Source of the DNA: Butyrivibrio sp. LC3010
GTDB taxonomy: Bacteria > Bacillota > Clostridia > Lachnospirales > Lachnospiraceae
DNA length: 64,000 nucleotides
Reading direction: 5' to 3'
Assembly (NCBI RefSeq): GCF_000424385.1
Contig: NZ_AUJU01000009.1
Span: forward strand, 1 to 64,000
Under the pieces are notes generated by a model that saw only the letters and a program-made list of their open reading frames with translations, was not told the DNA's origin and searched no databases. The translations under genes were made by a program, and so were the position numbers. Positions 16,297 through 26,090 of the stretch are shown here, piece by piece (positions within the stretch are counted from its first letter, which is position 1; each line of letters opens with the position of its first letter).

Positions 16297-17377
16297 TGAT
16301 GCGAATAATTATGGAGCATTCTTGCAAGAGTATGCATTGTTCAATTTTCTTAATAATAACAAATGCGATGTAAAGGTTATTGATTATGAAAATAAGGACT
16401 TTTTACAGCAATATAAGTATTCTAATAATTTGATTAAAAGAAAAGGTCTTATAAACAAACTTAAGATACTGTATGACATTATATTTAGGACGGATATATA
16501 TCTAAAAAAATTACAACGAGAAAGGCTATTTGAACAATGTAAAGCTAAAGAGATTGAGTTTACGAATAAGATAATTGAAGGGCAAAAGATAGAATTAGAT
16601 TTTGATTACTATGTTGCAGGAAGTGATCAGATTTGGAATGTAAATATTACGGGTCACAATATGTTTTATTTTTTGGATTTTGTAAGAGATAACAATAAAA
16701 AAGTAAGTTATTCTGCCAGTTTTGGAAATAATAGATTTAACAGTGATGATTATCAACTGTTTAAAAATTATATATCATGCTTTAAAAGTGTTTTAGTTAG
16801 GGAAGAGTCTGGAAAAAAGATGCTGAAAGAGTATTGTAATATAGAGTCATCTGTCACTTTAGACCCGACATTTTTACTAAATACTAGAGATTGGTATGAT
16901 TTTTCTGAAAAATCCGGTATTGATTATTCTCATAGAAGATATGTACTAGTTTATTTAGTCCTTCGCTCTAATGAAATTTTTGATGCAGCCTATAAATATG
17001 CTGAGAAAAATCAATGTGAATTGGTTTTGATTGGGTGTAAAAGTGTCATTAAAAGAAATGGGATTATAAAGAAAGCGCTAAATAACATAGGACCATATGA
17101 ATTTGTTCACTTGGTTAGATATGCTAAGGCAGTATTTTCAACTTCTTTTCATGGGTCAGCATTGGCCATAAATATGCAAGTGCCTTTTTTTTATTTAATT
17201 CCTGATGAAGGAAGAAGACTGCGTCTTTCTGACCTGATGAACGAATTGCATGTTGGAAATAGAGATATTTCTTATGGGGTAGTTTCTGAGAATATTAATT
17301 GGGACGAAGTTGCTAAAGCACTTGATGTAAGTAGAAAAAAATCATCAGATCTGTTATTAAAAAGTATAGGATTTTAA
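16268..17377 (+). CDS. Polysaccharide pyruvyl transferase family protein
   Basis: A CsaB/GumL-type enzyme that transfers pyruvate from PEP to a sugar as a ketal, giving the polymer a negative charge. Visible: IVTFNDANNYGAFLQEYAL at the N-terminus (glycine-rich start of the family), DYYVAGSDQIWN, FLDFVRDNNKKVSYSASFG, LDPTFLLN, and TSFHGSALAINMQVPF near residue 296, which holds the conserved His of the FHG motif. The start is GTG at 16268 with AAGGTG before it, inside the end of the GT2 gene. 369 residues, normal for the family. Confidence 0.88.
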   Translation: MKKIAIVTFNDANNYGAFLQEYALFNFLNNNKCDVKVIDYENKDFLQQYKYSNNLIKRKGLINKLKILYDIIFRTDIYLKKLQRERLFEQCKAKEIEFTNKIIEGQKIELDFDYYVAGSDQIWNVNITGHNMFYFLDFVRDNNKKVSYSASFGNNRFNSDDYQLFKNYISCFKSVLVREESGKKMLKEYCNIESSVTLDPTFLLNTRDWYDFSEKSGIDYSHRRYVLVYLVLRSNEIFDAAYKYAEKNQCELVLIGCKSVIKRNGIIKKALNNIGPYEFVHLVRYAKAVFSTSFHGSALAINMQVPFFYLIPDEGRRLRLSDLMNELHVGNRDISYGVVSENINWDEVAKALDVSRKKSSDLLLKSIGF

Positions 17378-17632
17378 TAATTGTATGTGAATATTTAATT
17401 GATGGAAGAGTTAGAAGAAATTTAGTTCTTTGCATATGTTCAAATTGCTTCGTTTAAGTTGAAAGTTTCTTCAATTTTAGCATTTAAAATTCATTATTTA
17501 ATAATGGTTTTTTCTGCTTTTGTTCGTTAAAATGTGATGGCGTGATTTAATTGTGCAATAATAGTATTATGAATTCATGCGCCGTAATAATGTTAAAGAT
17601 AAGGTATATTACTGTTTAGGAGAACCCATGAA

Positions 17633-19042
17633 ATGAATCGTCAGAGAGAGTTGGCAAGAAATACTGCAATATTAACTATAGGAAAAATATGTACTCAATT
17701 TGTGAATTTTTTCTTGTTACCATTATATACTTCTGTTTTATCTACATCAGAGTATGGAACATATGATTTGTTATTATCTTATTCTGCCATACTTTTGCCA
17801 TTAGTTAATTTACAATTAGATCAGGGATTATTTAGATATATACTAGAGTGTAGGGATAATTTAAGGCAGCAAAGTGAAGTGTTTTCAACAATTCTATTAT
17901 TTAGTACATTGCAGGGAATTGTTTTTATAAGTGTTTTTAAGTTTATATCTTTATATTTTAAGTTGGAAAATGCCACATTTTTAATCATTTATATTATTCT
18001 TAGTTTGTATGTTGGGATTCTAATGCAATTTCAGAGAGGTTTGGGCAAAAACGTGTCATACGCAATTGCTTCTTTTGTTTCGGTCACAACAACTACAGCT
18101 ATGAGTGTCATTACTTTGACAATATTAAGGCTTGGAATAAAAGGGTTATTTATTGCTACAATAATAGCTCAGATAGTAACAATTATTTACCTATTATTCT
18201 CGACAAATTGTTGGAAATATATCTCTTATAAAAATGTTAGAGTAAGGATTTTTATAAATGTTTTAAAGTACTCTTTTCCTTTGATTCCAAATGATTTGGC
18301 GTGGTGGGTTGTTAATGCTTCAGATAGGGTTATTGTATCGAAAATCCTTGGTGTTGCTGTAAATGGAATTTATGCTGCTGCTAATAAATTCTCTACAATG
18401 TTTATAAATTTTTATAATGTATTAAATATGTCTTTGACTGAATCTGTGAGTCTTCACTATCAAGACAAGGACAGGGATACTTATTTTTCAGAAACTATAG
18501 GATATTTATTTAATTTCTTTTCATCTGCTGGATATGTATTGATTTCGTTGATGCCATTTTTATATCCATTGTTAATTAATAAGGCTTATAGCGATGGTTA
18601 TAACCATGTATTTATACTTATGGTGGCAATGCTTTTTAGAGTACTTGTAGGGCTTTATAGTACTATATATATAGCACAGAAAGAAACAAAAAAAGTTGCA
18701 ATAACATCAGCACTTGCTGCGGGAATTAATATTTTAGTAAATATAGCATTGATTCGAAAATTCCAATTATATGCTGCATCGATTTCAACTTTAGTAGCGT
18801 TTGCTGCTATGTTCTTTGTAAGATATTACGATTTAAATAAAAGGATGGAATTATCTGTTAAGAAAGAAATTCTTATAAGGAATATTTTTATGATAGTGGT
18901 TCTTTTTGTTTGTTTTTATTCTAGTAATGTTTTACTAAAAATTTTTGCCATTGTATTAAGTGTTCTTTATGCTTTATATACAAATTATGACATAATTAAA
19001 ACTATCAAACATATTATTGCTAAAAAAGTTCTTGCAACTTGA
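17633..19042 (+). CDS. Wzx-type polysaccharide flippase
   Basis: A 469-residue member of the MVF/oligosaccharide flippase superfamily with about 14 membrane helices. It starts with RNTAILTIGKICTQFVNFFLLPLYTSVLSTSEYGTYDL, the characteristic first two helices with the EYG motif, and carries NASDRVIVSKILG in the middle. It moves lipid-linked repeat units across the membrane for the Wzy-like protein. AGGAG stands about 10 bases before the ATG. The 255 bases upstream carry no recognisable gene. Confidence 0.92.
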   Translation: MNRQRELARNTAILTIGKICTQFVNFFLLPLYTSVLSTSEYGTYDLLLSYSAILLPLVNLQLDQGLFRYILECRDNLRQQSEVFSTILLFSTLQGIVFISVFKFISLYFKLENATFLIIYIILSLYVGILMQFQRGLGKNVSYAIASFVSVTTTTAMSVITLTILRLGIKGLFIATIIAQIVTIIYLLFSTNCWKYISYKNVRVRIFINVLKYSFPLIPNDLAWWVVNASDRVIVSKILGVAVNGIYAAANKFSTMFINFYNVLNMSLTESVSLHYQDKDRDTYFSETIGYLFNFFSSAGYVLISLMPFLYPLLINKAYSDGYNHVFILMVAMLFRVLVGLYSTIYIAQKETKKVAITSALAAGINILVNIALIRKFQLYAASISTLVAFAAMFFVRYYDLNKRMELSVKKEILIRNIFMIVVLFVCFYSSNVLLKIFAIVLSVLYALYTNYDIIKTIKHIIAKKVLAT

Positions 19043-19098
19043 AGTGTGATTTTATTAACAATAATCTAATTAATTATAATAGAGTGAGTATATTATAG

Positions 19099-19287
19099 AT
19101 GAAAAATAAACCAGTATTGTATGTTTATAAGAAAGATTGTTGTGGATGTGCTGCATGTTATTCCATTTGCCCCCGAATGGCTATATCAATGGTTCCTGAC
19201 GATGAGGGATTTATGTACCCGTCAGTAGATAGTAATCAATGTATATCATGCAATCTTTGTATAAAAGTATGTCCACAAAAGAGGTGA
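19099..19287 (+). CDS. Two-cluster ferredoxin fragment, N-terminal half of a split F420-dehydrogenase-beta-like gene
   Basis: 62 residues with two [4Fe-4S] motifs, CCGCAACYSICP and CISCNLCIKVCP. In polysaccharide clusters this domain is normally fused to the FrhB/FdhB-type domain that here begins separately at 19460. The sequence ends in a stop two residues after the second cluster motif. The following 172 bases read, with a frameshift, ENSILKLA-stop-LVYV, a decayed match to ENIEFREPLVYAV at the head of the next gene. So this is likely a fragment rather than an independent ferredoxin, though it could still fold and act in trans. Confidence 0.75.
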   Translation: MKNKPVLYVYKKDCCGCAACYSICPRMAISMVPDDEGFMYPSVDSNQCISCNLCIKVCPQKR

Positions 19288-19459
19288 CATACTTTTTGTT
19301 GAAAATAGTATTTTGAAATTAGCGTGATTAGTATATGTGAGAATAAGGTTAGTCTTATTCTATACGTGATTGATATAAAGACGATGAAATAGTAACCTGG
19401 AACAAGTAATAATGTTAGTTTAAAAGAATAATCAATAGAGGCGGGTGTGATTTTTTGTT

Positions 19460-20425
19460 ATGACTTTTGAAAATATCGAATTTAGAGAGCCATTAGTATA
19501 TGCTGTAAAGCATAAAAATATGGATGTTAGGATGAATTCTAGATCCGGTGGCTTTTTTACTTCAATTTCTGATTTGTTTATTAATGATGGGGGTGTAGTA
19601 TATGGATGTGTGCTTGATAATAATTTAGATGCAGTTCATATGAGAGCAACTACTCAATTTGAACGTGATAGAATGATGGGTTCAAAGTATATTCAAAGTA
19701 ATATTGGAGATATGTTTAAGAAGGTTAGATATGACCTTGATTCTGGGAAAAGGGTGTTATTCACTGGTACCTCATGCCAAGTTGCTGGATTATTAAATTA
19801 TATTGGAGATGATAATTCGAAATTGTTTTGTGTGGATATTGTATGCCATGGTGTTCCGAGTCCGAAAGTATTTCATAATTATATTCAATGGCAAGAAATA
19901 AATATGAAAAGTAAGTGCATTGGATTTGATTTTAGAAATAAAAAAGAATTTGGGTGGAACACACATATAGAAACTTTGAACTTTGCTAATGGTAGTAAGG
20001 TGAATAGTGAAATATTTAAAAATCTTTTTTATGCTCATCAGTGTATTAGACCATCGTGCTATAGTTGTGCTTATAAGAGTATTTTACATCCAGGAGATAT
20101 TACTATCGCAGATTACTGGGGGATTGATAAAGCGGCTCCTGGTTTTGACGATAATAAGGGAGTTTCACTTGTGCTTGTTAATAATCGTACTGCAGAAAGA
20201 CTATTTCATAGTTTGACAGATATAGAGGTTAGGAAGTGTAGAATAGAAGATAGTATGCAACCACCTTTGGAGGCCCCATTTCCAGAACCTGTAAATCGAA
20301 GCGAGTTTTGGGATGACTTAAATTGCAGAGATTTTGGGTATGTAGCAGCTAAATATGGAAATAATGATGCTATTCATAAGGCTAAACATATGATAAAAAA
20401 ACTTTTACGAAAATCATTATATTAA
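19460..20425 (+). CDS. Coenzyme F420 hydrogenase/dehydrogenase beta-subunit-like protein, C-terminal part
   Basis: 321 residues with the FrhB_FdhB N- and C-domains: SRSGGFFTSISDLFI, MMGSKYIQSNIGDMFKK, VLFTGTSCQVAGL, VDIVCHGVPSPKVFHNY, CIRPSCYSCAYKS and GDITIADYWGI. This is a flavin- and iron-sulfur-binding oxidoreductase family often found in Firmicute capsule clusters, where its role is not established. The N-terminal ferredoxin part is encoded separately at 19099. The ATG has no well-placed ribosome site (GAGG is about 18 bases away), which supports the idea that the gene was truncated from a longer one. Confidence 0.85.
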   Translation: MTFENIEFREPLVYAVKHKNMDVRMNSRSGGFFTSISDLFINDGGVVYGCVLDNNLDAVHMRATTQFERDRMMGSKYIQSNIGDMFKKVRYDLDSGKRVLFTGTSCQVAGLLNYIGDDNSKLFCVDIVCHGVPSPKVFHNYIQWQEINMKSKCIGFDFRNKKEFGWNTHIETLNFANGSKVNSEIFKNLFYAHQCIRPSCYSCAYKSILHPGDITIADYWGIDKAAPGFDDNKGVSLVLVNNRTAERLFHSLTDIEVRKCRIEDSMQPPLEAPFPEPVNRSEFWDDLNCRDFGYVAAKYGNNDAIHKAKHMIKKLLRKSLY

Positions 20426-20429
20426 ATTG

Positions 20430-21010
20430 ATCTTGTTAAGACAGCTGCTTCCATTCTTTCAATCCATCCTGGCCAGCGGTATTGTGCCCTCTGTCACTAT
20501 GCACAATCGAGCGCTCACCCTCCTCCAGCGTTTTATAGCACAATCTAGCATAGTGTTAACAAGATCTGCAATAGGTGAGACACCTATTGTCCAAGAAACA
20601 GGTAAGCCATCAAAGCAATCTATGATTGGTGAAAGATATACTTTTCCTGCTTGTATAGAGAATTCTGTAATGTCTGTAAGCTACTTTATATTAGGCTTAT
20701 CTGCACGCAAATCACGTGCCACAACATTCTCTACGGCGGGTGTAATCTTGCCCTGATATGAATTGTATTTTTTGCTTCTTTATGGCTATTACATGTAGCC
20801 ATTCTTCATTCATAATCCTCCTGATCCTTTTTCAGAAATGGTATCGCCGTTATTTGCTATACCAGCATGAATTCTTCTATAGACATATACATATTTTGAA
20901 TCAGTAAAGATCTTCTTTACATTTTCTCGTAATTGCAAGTACTTATCAGGTTCCTTCATTACTTTGGCGTAATAGCAATAGCTACTTTTTGAGATGCCAT
21001 TTTCTTTCAT
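20430..21010 (-). pseudogene. Broken IS3-family transposase (OrfB) remnant
   Basis: Read on the minus strand, the region gives IS3 OrfB pieces in order: MKENGISKSSYCYYAKVMK at the right end (around 20810-21010), then NEEWLHVIAIKKQK, ARDLRADKPNIK, TDITEFSIQAGKVYLSPIIDCFDGLPVSWTIG without its central continuity, and HSD(R)G..QYRWPGWIERMEAAVLTRS. Frameshifts and stops interrupt it at least three times. The final acidic catalytic segment and the OrfA gene are missing, so it is inactive. It begins within five bases of the preceding gene's stop. No terminal inverted repeats were found. Confidence 0.82.
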
Positions 21011-21104
21011 TATATTTCTTTACTGAATTATCGAGGAAGCAATTGACAAAATAGATGAATAGCTATATCTTAAAATCAGAAGTACTAATGGAGAGCAGAA
21101 GTAA

Positions 21105-21386
21105 ATGATAACAGAATGGCATGACAAAGAAGCCGAAAAAATATGGAATATGAAATTCTCGACAAAGCTGCCTCATGACATTCAGAAGACAGCGAGAAGA
21201 AAGCTTGTAATGATTCACTCAGCTGCAAGCATCAATGATTTGAGAATACCACCTTCAAACCACCTTGAAGAATTAAAAGGTGATCGTGAAGGACAGCATA
21301 GTATCAGAATAAATGATCAATATCGAATCTGTTTCTATTGGAATAACGGAAACGTAATCATTGAAGAAATTGGAGATTATCACTAA
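21105..21386 (+). CDS. higB: HigB-type toxin (RelE/ParE superfamily)
   Basis: 93 residues. The C-terminal half has the family pattern HLEELKGDREGQHSIRINDQYRICFYW and IEEIGDYH, with the basic and aromatic residues used for mRNA cleavage on the ribosome. The N-terminal helix region (IWNMKFSTKLPHDIQKTARRKL) also fits HigB. It is followed after 13 bases by its antitoxin; toxin-first order is typical of higBA and not of relBE. Probably stabilises the island or came with a mobile segment, since an IS3 remnant lies immediately upstream. Confidence 0.92.
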   Translation: MITEWHDKEAEKIWNMKFSTKLPHDIQKTARRKLVMIHSAASINDLRIPPSNHLEELKGDREGQHSIRINDQYRICFYWNNGNVIIEEIGDYH

Positions 21387-21399
21387 GGAGGTGGCCTAT

Positions 21400-21702
21400 A
21401 TGATGGATTTAGAACCCACATCACCAGGAGAAGTATTAGAGGAAGAGTTCCTAAAACCAATGAATGTAACAGCATATAGACTTGCCAAGGAGATACACAT
21501 TCCTCAATCAAGGATCAGTGATATCATAAGTGGCAAGAGAGGAATAACTGCTGACACTGCTATGAGATTTGCAATGTATTTTGGAACTACTCCGCTGTTT
21601 TGGCTTAACATACAAAATCAGTATGATCTCGATATGCTTAAGGTATCAGGTAAGATTGTTGATATGTCAGATATTAGACCTTATAATTTGATGCAAGGCT
21701 AA
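21400..21702 (+). CDS. higA: HigA-type antitoxin, XRE/VapI helix-turn-helix protein
   Basis: 100 residues: SPGEVLEEEFLKPMNVTAYRLAKEI, then the helix-turn-helix IPQSRISDIISGKRGITADTAMRFAMYFGTTPLFWLNIQNQYDL, a near-complete HigA signature. It neutralises HigB and represses the pair's promoter. The ATG at 21400 is chosen because AAGGAGG stands 8 bases before it; an upstream in-frame TTG at 21361 would overlap the toxin gene and lacks a site. Confidence 0.93.
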   Translation: MMDLEPTSPGEVLEEEFLKPMNVTAYRLAKEIHIPQSRISDIISGKRGITADTAMRFAMYFGTTPLFWLNIQNQYDLDMLKVSGKIVDMSDIRPYNLMQG

Positions 21703-21834
21703 ATGGTCCATTTTGGTTACAAAACTTCTAATTTGAGTAAATCTTCGCAATATTCAAGTAGAGACTTAATAATTATGTGTGATAACTTGTATATCAGCGA
21801 ATACTTTTAATGTCTTTGCTTGGGAGGTTACTAA

Positions 21835-22980
<1,146 letters not shown>

Positions 22981-23044
22981 AATTTGAAATGTATTTTTGG
23001 CAAGGCTAAATGTTTGTAAAAGTCTTAAAAAGCAAAAGAATAAT

Positions 23045-23085
23045 AAAAAAGGCAGTTGTACAGATCGTCTACAGCTGCCTTTTTT
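23045..23085. terminator. Bidirectional terminator between the esterase and MATE genes
   Basis: AAAAAAGGCAG and CTGCCTTTTTT form the outer stem, with TGTA/TACA inside. Poly-A and poly-T flanks let it work for both convergent genes. Confidence 0.88.
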
Positions 23086-23133
23086 ATGAAGAGACCCAAA
23101 TACACAGCACGAATGCAAAAGTTTTATGGCTAC

Positions 23134-24498
23134 TTAGTTCAGATCCAGATTATCTCGTGTGATGTTCTTTAGCCATTTCCGACTTCTGTAGTGATTGATA
23201 ACCCATGGCCATTTTACAAATTCGTCGGTGCAGAGCAGGAAGTATACCCACATGGGAGGCAGTTTTAGAAGAGCGGCTGCAATGAAGCCCAGCGGTACGG
23301 CATAGCACCACATATCGATTGTGTCACAGATAAAGCCAAATCGGCTATCGCCCCCTGCACGGAATACTCCGGCTATGAGGGTCGTATTAACTGCTGCACC
23401 CATTACATAGTAGGTATTGATCAAAAGCATTATCTTCAGATAATCTTTTCCTGCAGGTGTGAGATTTGCAAAATTAAGGAATATGGGGATTAACAGGAAA
23501 ATGATAAATCCTCCGATGGCACCGAAAAGCACAGTAATTTTCATCAATGTCTTTGATGCTTTGTCCGCATCTTCGAGCCTGTTCTCACCAATTATCTGTC
23601 CAAGAAGGATTCCACCTGCGCTAGCTACACCGAAGCAAAGGATTGTTCCGAAATTCCTTGCAAGAGAAGTGAAGGAATAAGCTGCTACCACATCTGTTCC
23701 AAGGAACTGTCCGATAATTACGGAGTACATTGAAAAAGCAAGCCCCCATGAAATATCATTAAGCATTGCAGGAAGCGCCATTTTAAAGAAGTCCTTGAGA
23801 AGCAGATCATTTCTGATAAACATATAGGAGAGCTTAAGCTTGACATCCTTGCTTCTTATTGAAACTATTATGCATAAAATAAGCTCGATCACTCTTGAGA
23901 TAGAAGTTGCAAGAGCAACTCCGGCAGCACCAAGCTTTGGCGCACCGAAAAGACCGAATATAAATACTGCATTAAGTAATATATTCAGTGAAAATGCTAT
24001 TGTATTTAATACGGTAGAAATGGAGACTCTTCCGATACTTCTTAATGTTGCAAGATATATCTCAATTACGCCCCAGCAGAGATACGCAACGCTGATATTT
24101 CTTAAATAAGTAGCACCTATAGCTATAAGTTCCGGATCCGGTGTAAATACACGCATCATAAGAGTGGGGAAAAACATTGCTGCTGAAGCGAATAAAACTG
24201 CTGCAAGTAATGAGAATCTAAGAGCGATTCCCTCCACCACATCTATAGCACGCATGTCACCTTTACCATAGTACTGTGAGCAAAGCATGGTAACCCCGGT
24301 GCCAAGTCCGTAAAAGACCATAAAAAGGATGCTTGCATACTGAGCAGCAAGTGAAACTGCAGATATGTGGCTTTGTCCCACATAATTCAGCATGATAACG
24401 TCAGCAGAGTTAACTGCCACGCTAAGAAGATTTTGAAAAACTATAGGAATAGTAAGTTTCAAAATCTGAGATCGATAATTCTGTTTTCTGTCTATCAT
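23134..24498 (-). CDS. MATE-family multidrug/cation exporter
   Basis: A 454-residue polytopic protein with about 12 helices. It begins with the family start ILKLTIPIVFQNLLSVAVNSADVIMLNYVG and keeps the repeated pattern in the second half (KMALPAMLNDISWGLAFSMYSVIIGQFLG). AAGGGG precedes the ATG on the minus strand. MATE proteins export drugs or metabolites with Na+ or H+; the substrate is not readable here. An 8-bp inverted repeat (24552-24580) stands 54 bases upstream and could be an operator. Confidence 0.93.
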   Translation of the reverse strand: MIDRKQNYRSQILKLTIPIVFQNLLSVAVNSADVIMLNYVGQSHISAVSLAAQYASILFMVFYGLGTGVTMLCSQYYGKGDMRAIDVVEGIALRFSLLAAVLFASAAMFFPTLMMRVFTPDPELIAIGATYLRNISVAYLCWGVIEIYLATLRSIGRVSISTVLNTIAFSLNILLNAVFIFGLFGAPKLGAAGVALATSISRVIELILCIIVSIRSKDVKLKLSYMFIRNDLLLKDFFKMALPAMLNDISWGLAFSMYSVIIGQFLGTDVVAAYSFTSLARNFGTILCFGVASAGGILLGQIIGENRLEDADKASKTLMKITVLFGAIGGFIIFLLIPIFLNFANLTPAGKDYLKIMLLINTYYVMGAAVNTTLIAGVFRAGGDSRFGFICDTIDMWCYAVPLGFIAAALLKLPPMWVYFLLCTDEFVKWPWVINHYRSRKWLKNITRDNLDLN

Positions 24499-24551
24499 CT
24501 TCGTAACCCCTTGTTGTAGCTAAGTTTTTTACACAATTTAATTTGTGCAGA

Positions 24552-24580
24552 GCACTTAGTGTTTTTCGCGGGCTAAGTGC
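24552..24580. repeat. Inverted repeat upstream of the MATE gene
   Basis: GCACTTAG and CTAAGTGC separated by 13 bases, perfect arms. Either a repressor site for the divergent MATE transcript or a leader hairpin; it is not followed by a T-run on either side that would make it a clear terminator. Confidence 0.5.
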
Positions 24581-24748
24581 AAACTTGCTGTATTTATAAT
24601 GATAACATATAGGCTGCTGATTTTCCTCAGAAATTGATTTATAGCAGCAAATCGAAGCAAATGATCTTAGGAGTTTCCCGAGGCTGATGTTTAGCCAATT
24701 TATAAAGTTTATAGGTTGTAAATAATGAAGTTTTAGGGCATATTCACC

Positions 24749-24777
24749 TTGACTTTTTTTATGCTCATCGTTAAACT
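24749..24777 (+). promoter_or_regulatory. Probable promoter of the pheST T-box transcript
   Basis: TTGACT and TAAACT with a 17-base spacer, about 55 bases before the T-box core. Confidence 0.6.
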
Positions 24778-24827
24778 AGTTTGCAGAGCGTTGAAGATGT
24801 GGGGCATACCCCCAAGATGTTCTGTTT

Positions 24828-25010
24828 TCCTATTTCAGAGAGACAGGTCACTGGCTGAGAGCCTGTCAGGTAAAGACAGTACGGAAATTTCGCATTGGAG
24901 CTACAACTGAAGATTTGAAATGAGAGTCTGCTATTTTTGGCAGGAATCAGGGTGGTACCGCGGATTATATTCGTCCCTTACATCTTTGCGATGTAGGGGA
25001 CTTTTCATTT
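24828..25010 (+). promoter_or_regulatory. T-box leader (tRNA-Phe-sensing) of pheST
   Basis: The leader has an AGAGAGACAGG stem I base, GGCTGAGAGCC on the distal part, a specifier region with TTC (24889-24891) in the 3' side of stem I, the conserved T-box AGGGTGGTACCGCGG at 24949-24963, and a terminator GTCCCTTACATC/GATGTAGGGGAC with T-run at 24973-25005. Uncharged tRNA-Phe would pair with the specifier and the T-box to prevent termination. The Phe assignment comes from the TTC triplet and the pheS gene directly downstream. Confidence 0.93.
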
Positions 25011-25022
25011 TAGGAGGTAGAA

Positions 25023-26045
25023 ATGATAAAAGAGCAGTTAGACAAAATCAGGGAAAGTGCACTTAAGCAGATAGGCGATACTGAAGGCCTTGATATGCTG
25101 AATGATATCCGTGTTAATTTTCTTGGTAAAAAAGGTGAGCTTACCGGTATCCTTAAGAGCATGAAGGATGTGGCACCTGAGGACAGACCTAAGGTTGGTC
25201 AGATGGTGAACGAGGTTCGTGAAGAGATTGAGAAGAGTCTTGAGAACACGAAGAAGCGTCTTGAGGCAGCCGTAAGAGAGGCTAAGCTTGCAAGTGAGAC
25301 AATTGACGTAACTCTTCCTGCAAAGAAGAACAATGTCGGACATCGTCATCCCAATACCATTACTCTTGAGGATGTTGAGAATGTCTTCATTGGAATGGGT
25401 TATGAAGTAGCAGAAGGTCCTGAGGTAGAGAAGGACTATTACAATTTTGAAGCACTTAATATTCCTGCAGATCACCCTGCAAAGGATGAGCAGGATACAT
25501 TTTATATCAGCGGAGACTTACTTCTTCGTACACAGACTTCATCTACACAGGTTCATGAGATGGAGAAGGGCAAGCTTCCTATTAAAATGATAGCTCCCGG
25601 CCGTGTATTCAGAGCAGACGAAGTTGATGCTACACACAGCCCCAGCTTCCATCAGATTGAAGGTCTTGTAATTGATAAGGACATCACATTTGCTGATCTT
25701 AAGGGAACTCTTGCTGAGTTTGCAAAAGAGATCTTTGGCGAGGATGTTAAGGTTAAATTCAGACCTCATCATTTCCCGTTCACAGAGCCTTCAGCAGAAA
25801 TGGATGTCAGCTGCTTCAAGTGTGGTGGTAAGGGATGCCGTTTCTGTAAAGGTGAGGGTTGGATAGAGATCCTTGGTTGCGGAATGGTTCATCCTCATGT
25901 ACTTGAGATGAGTGGCATTGATCCTAATGAATACACAGGCTTTGCATTCGGTCTTGGTCTTGAGCGTATTGCAGTACTTAAGTATGAGATTGATGACATG
26001 CGCCTTTTGTATGAGAACGACATCAGATTCTTAGAGCAGTTCTAA
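25023..26045 (+). CDS. pheS: Phenylalanyl-tRNA synthetase alpha subunit
   Basis: Catalytic class II subunit of the alpha2beta2 enzyme that charges tRNA-Phe. 340 residues: N-terminal coiled-coil (residues 1-90), motif 1 region [20 protein letters not shown], motif 2 [15 protein letters not shown] and [20 protein letters not shown], and motif 3 [23 protein letters not shown] Cys-rich insertion [18 protein letters not shown] is present, as in many Gram-positive PheS. The start follows the T-box by 12 bases with an AGGAGG site. Confidence 0.97.
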   Translation: MIKEQLDKIRESALKQIGDTEGLDMLNDIRVNFLGKKGELTGILKSMKDVAPEDRPKVGQMVNEVREEIEKSLENTKKRLEAAVREAKLASETIDVTLPAKKNNVGHRHPNTITLEDVENVFIGMGYEVAEGPEVEKDYYNFEALNIPADHPAKDEQDTFYISGDLLLRTQTSSTQVHEMEKGKLPIKMIAPGRVFRADEVDATHSPSFHQIEGLVIDKDITFADLKGTLAEFAKEIFGEDVKVKFRPHHFPFTEPSAEMDVSCFKCGGKGCRFCKGEGWIEILGCGMVHPHVLEMSGIDPNEYTGFAFGLGLERIAVLKYEIDDMRLLYENDIRFLEQF

Positions 26046-26090
26046 TATATAAAATCGGATATAAACTATCATTTTTAGAGGAGAATAAAA

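Noticed and set aside
20427-20756. Plus-strand ORF of 109 codons after the F420-type gene
   Set aside because: It lies opposite IS3 transposase pieces read on the minus strand; no plus-strand motif and no ribosome site.
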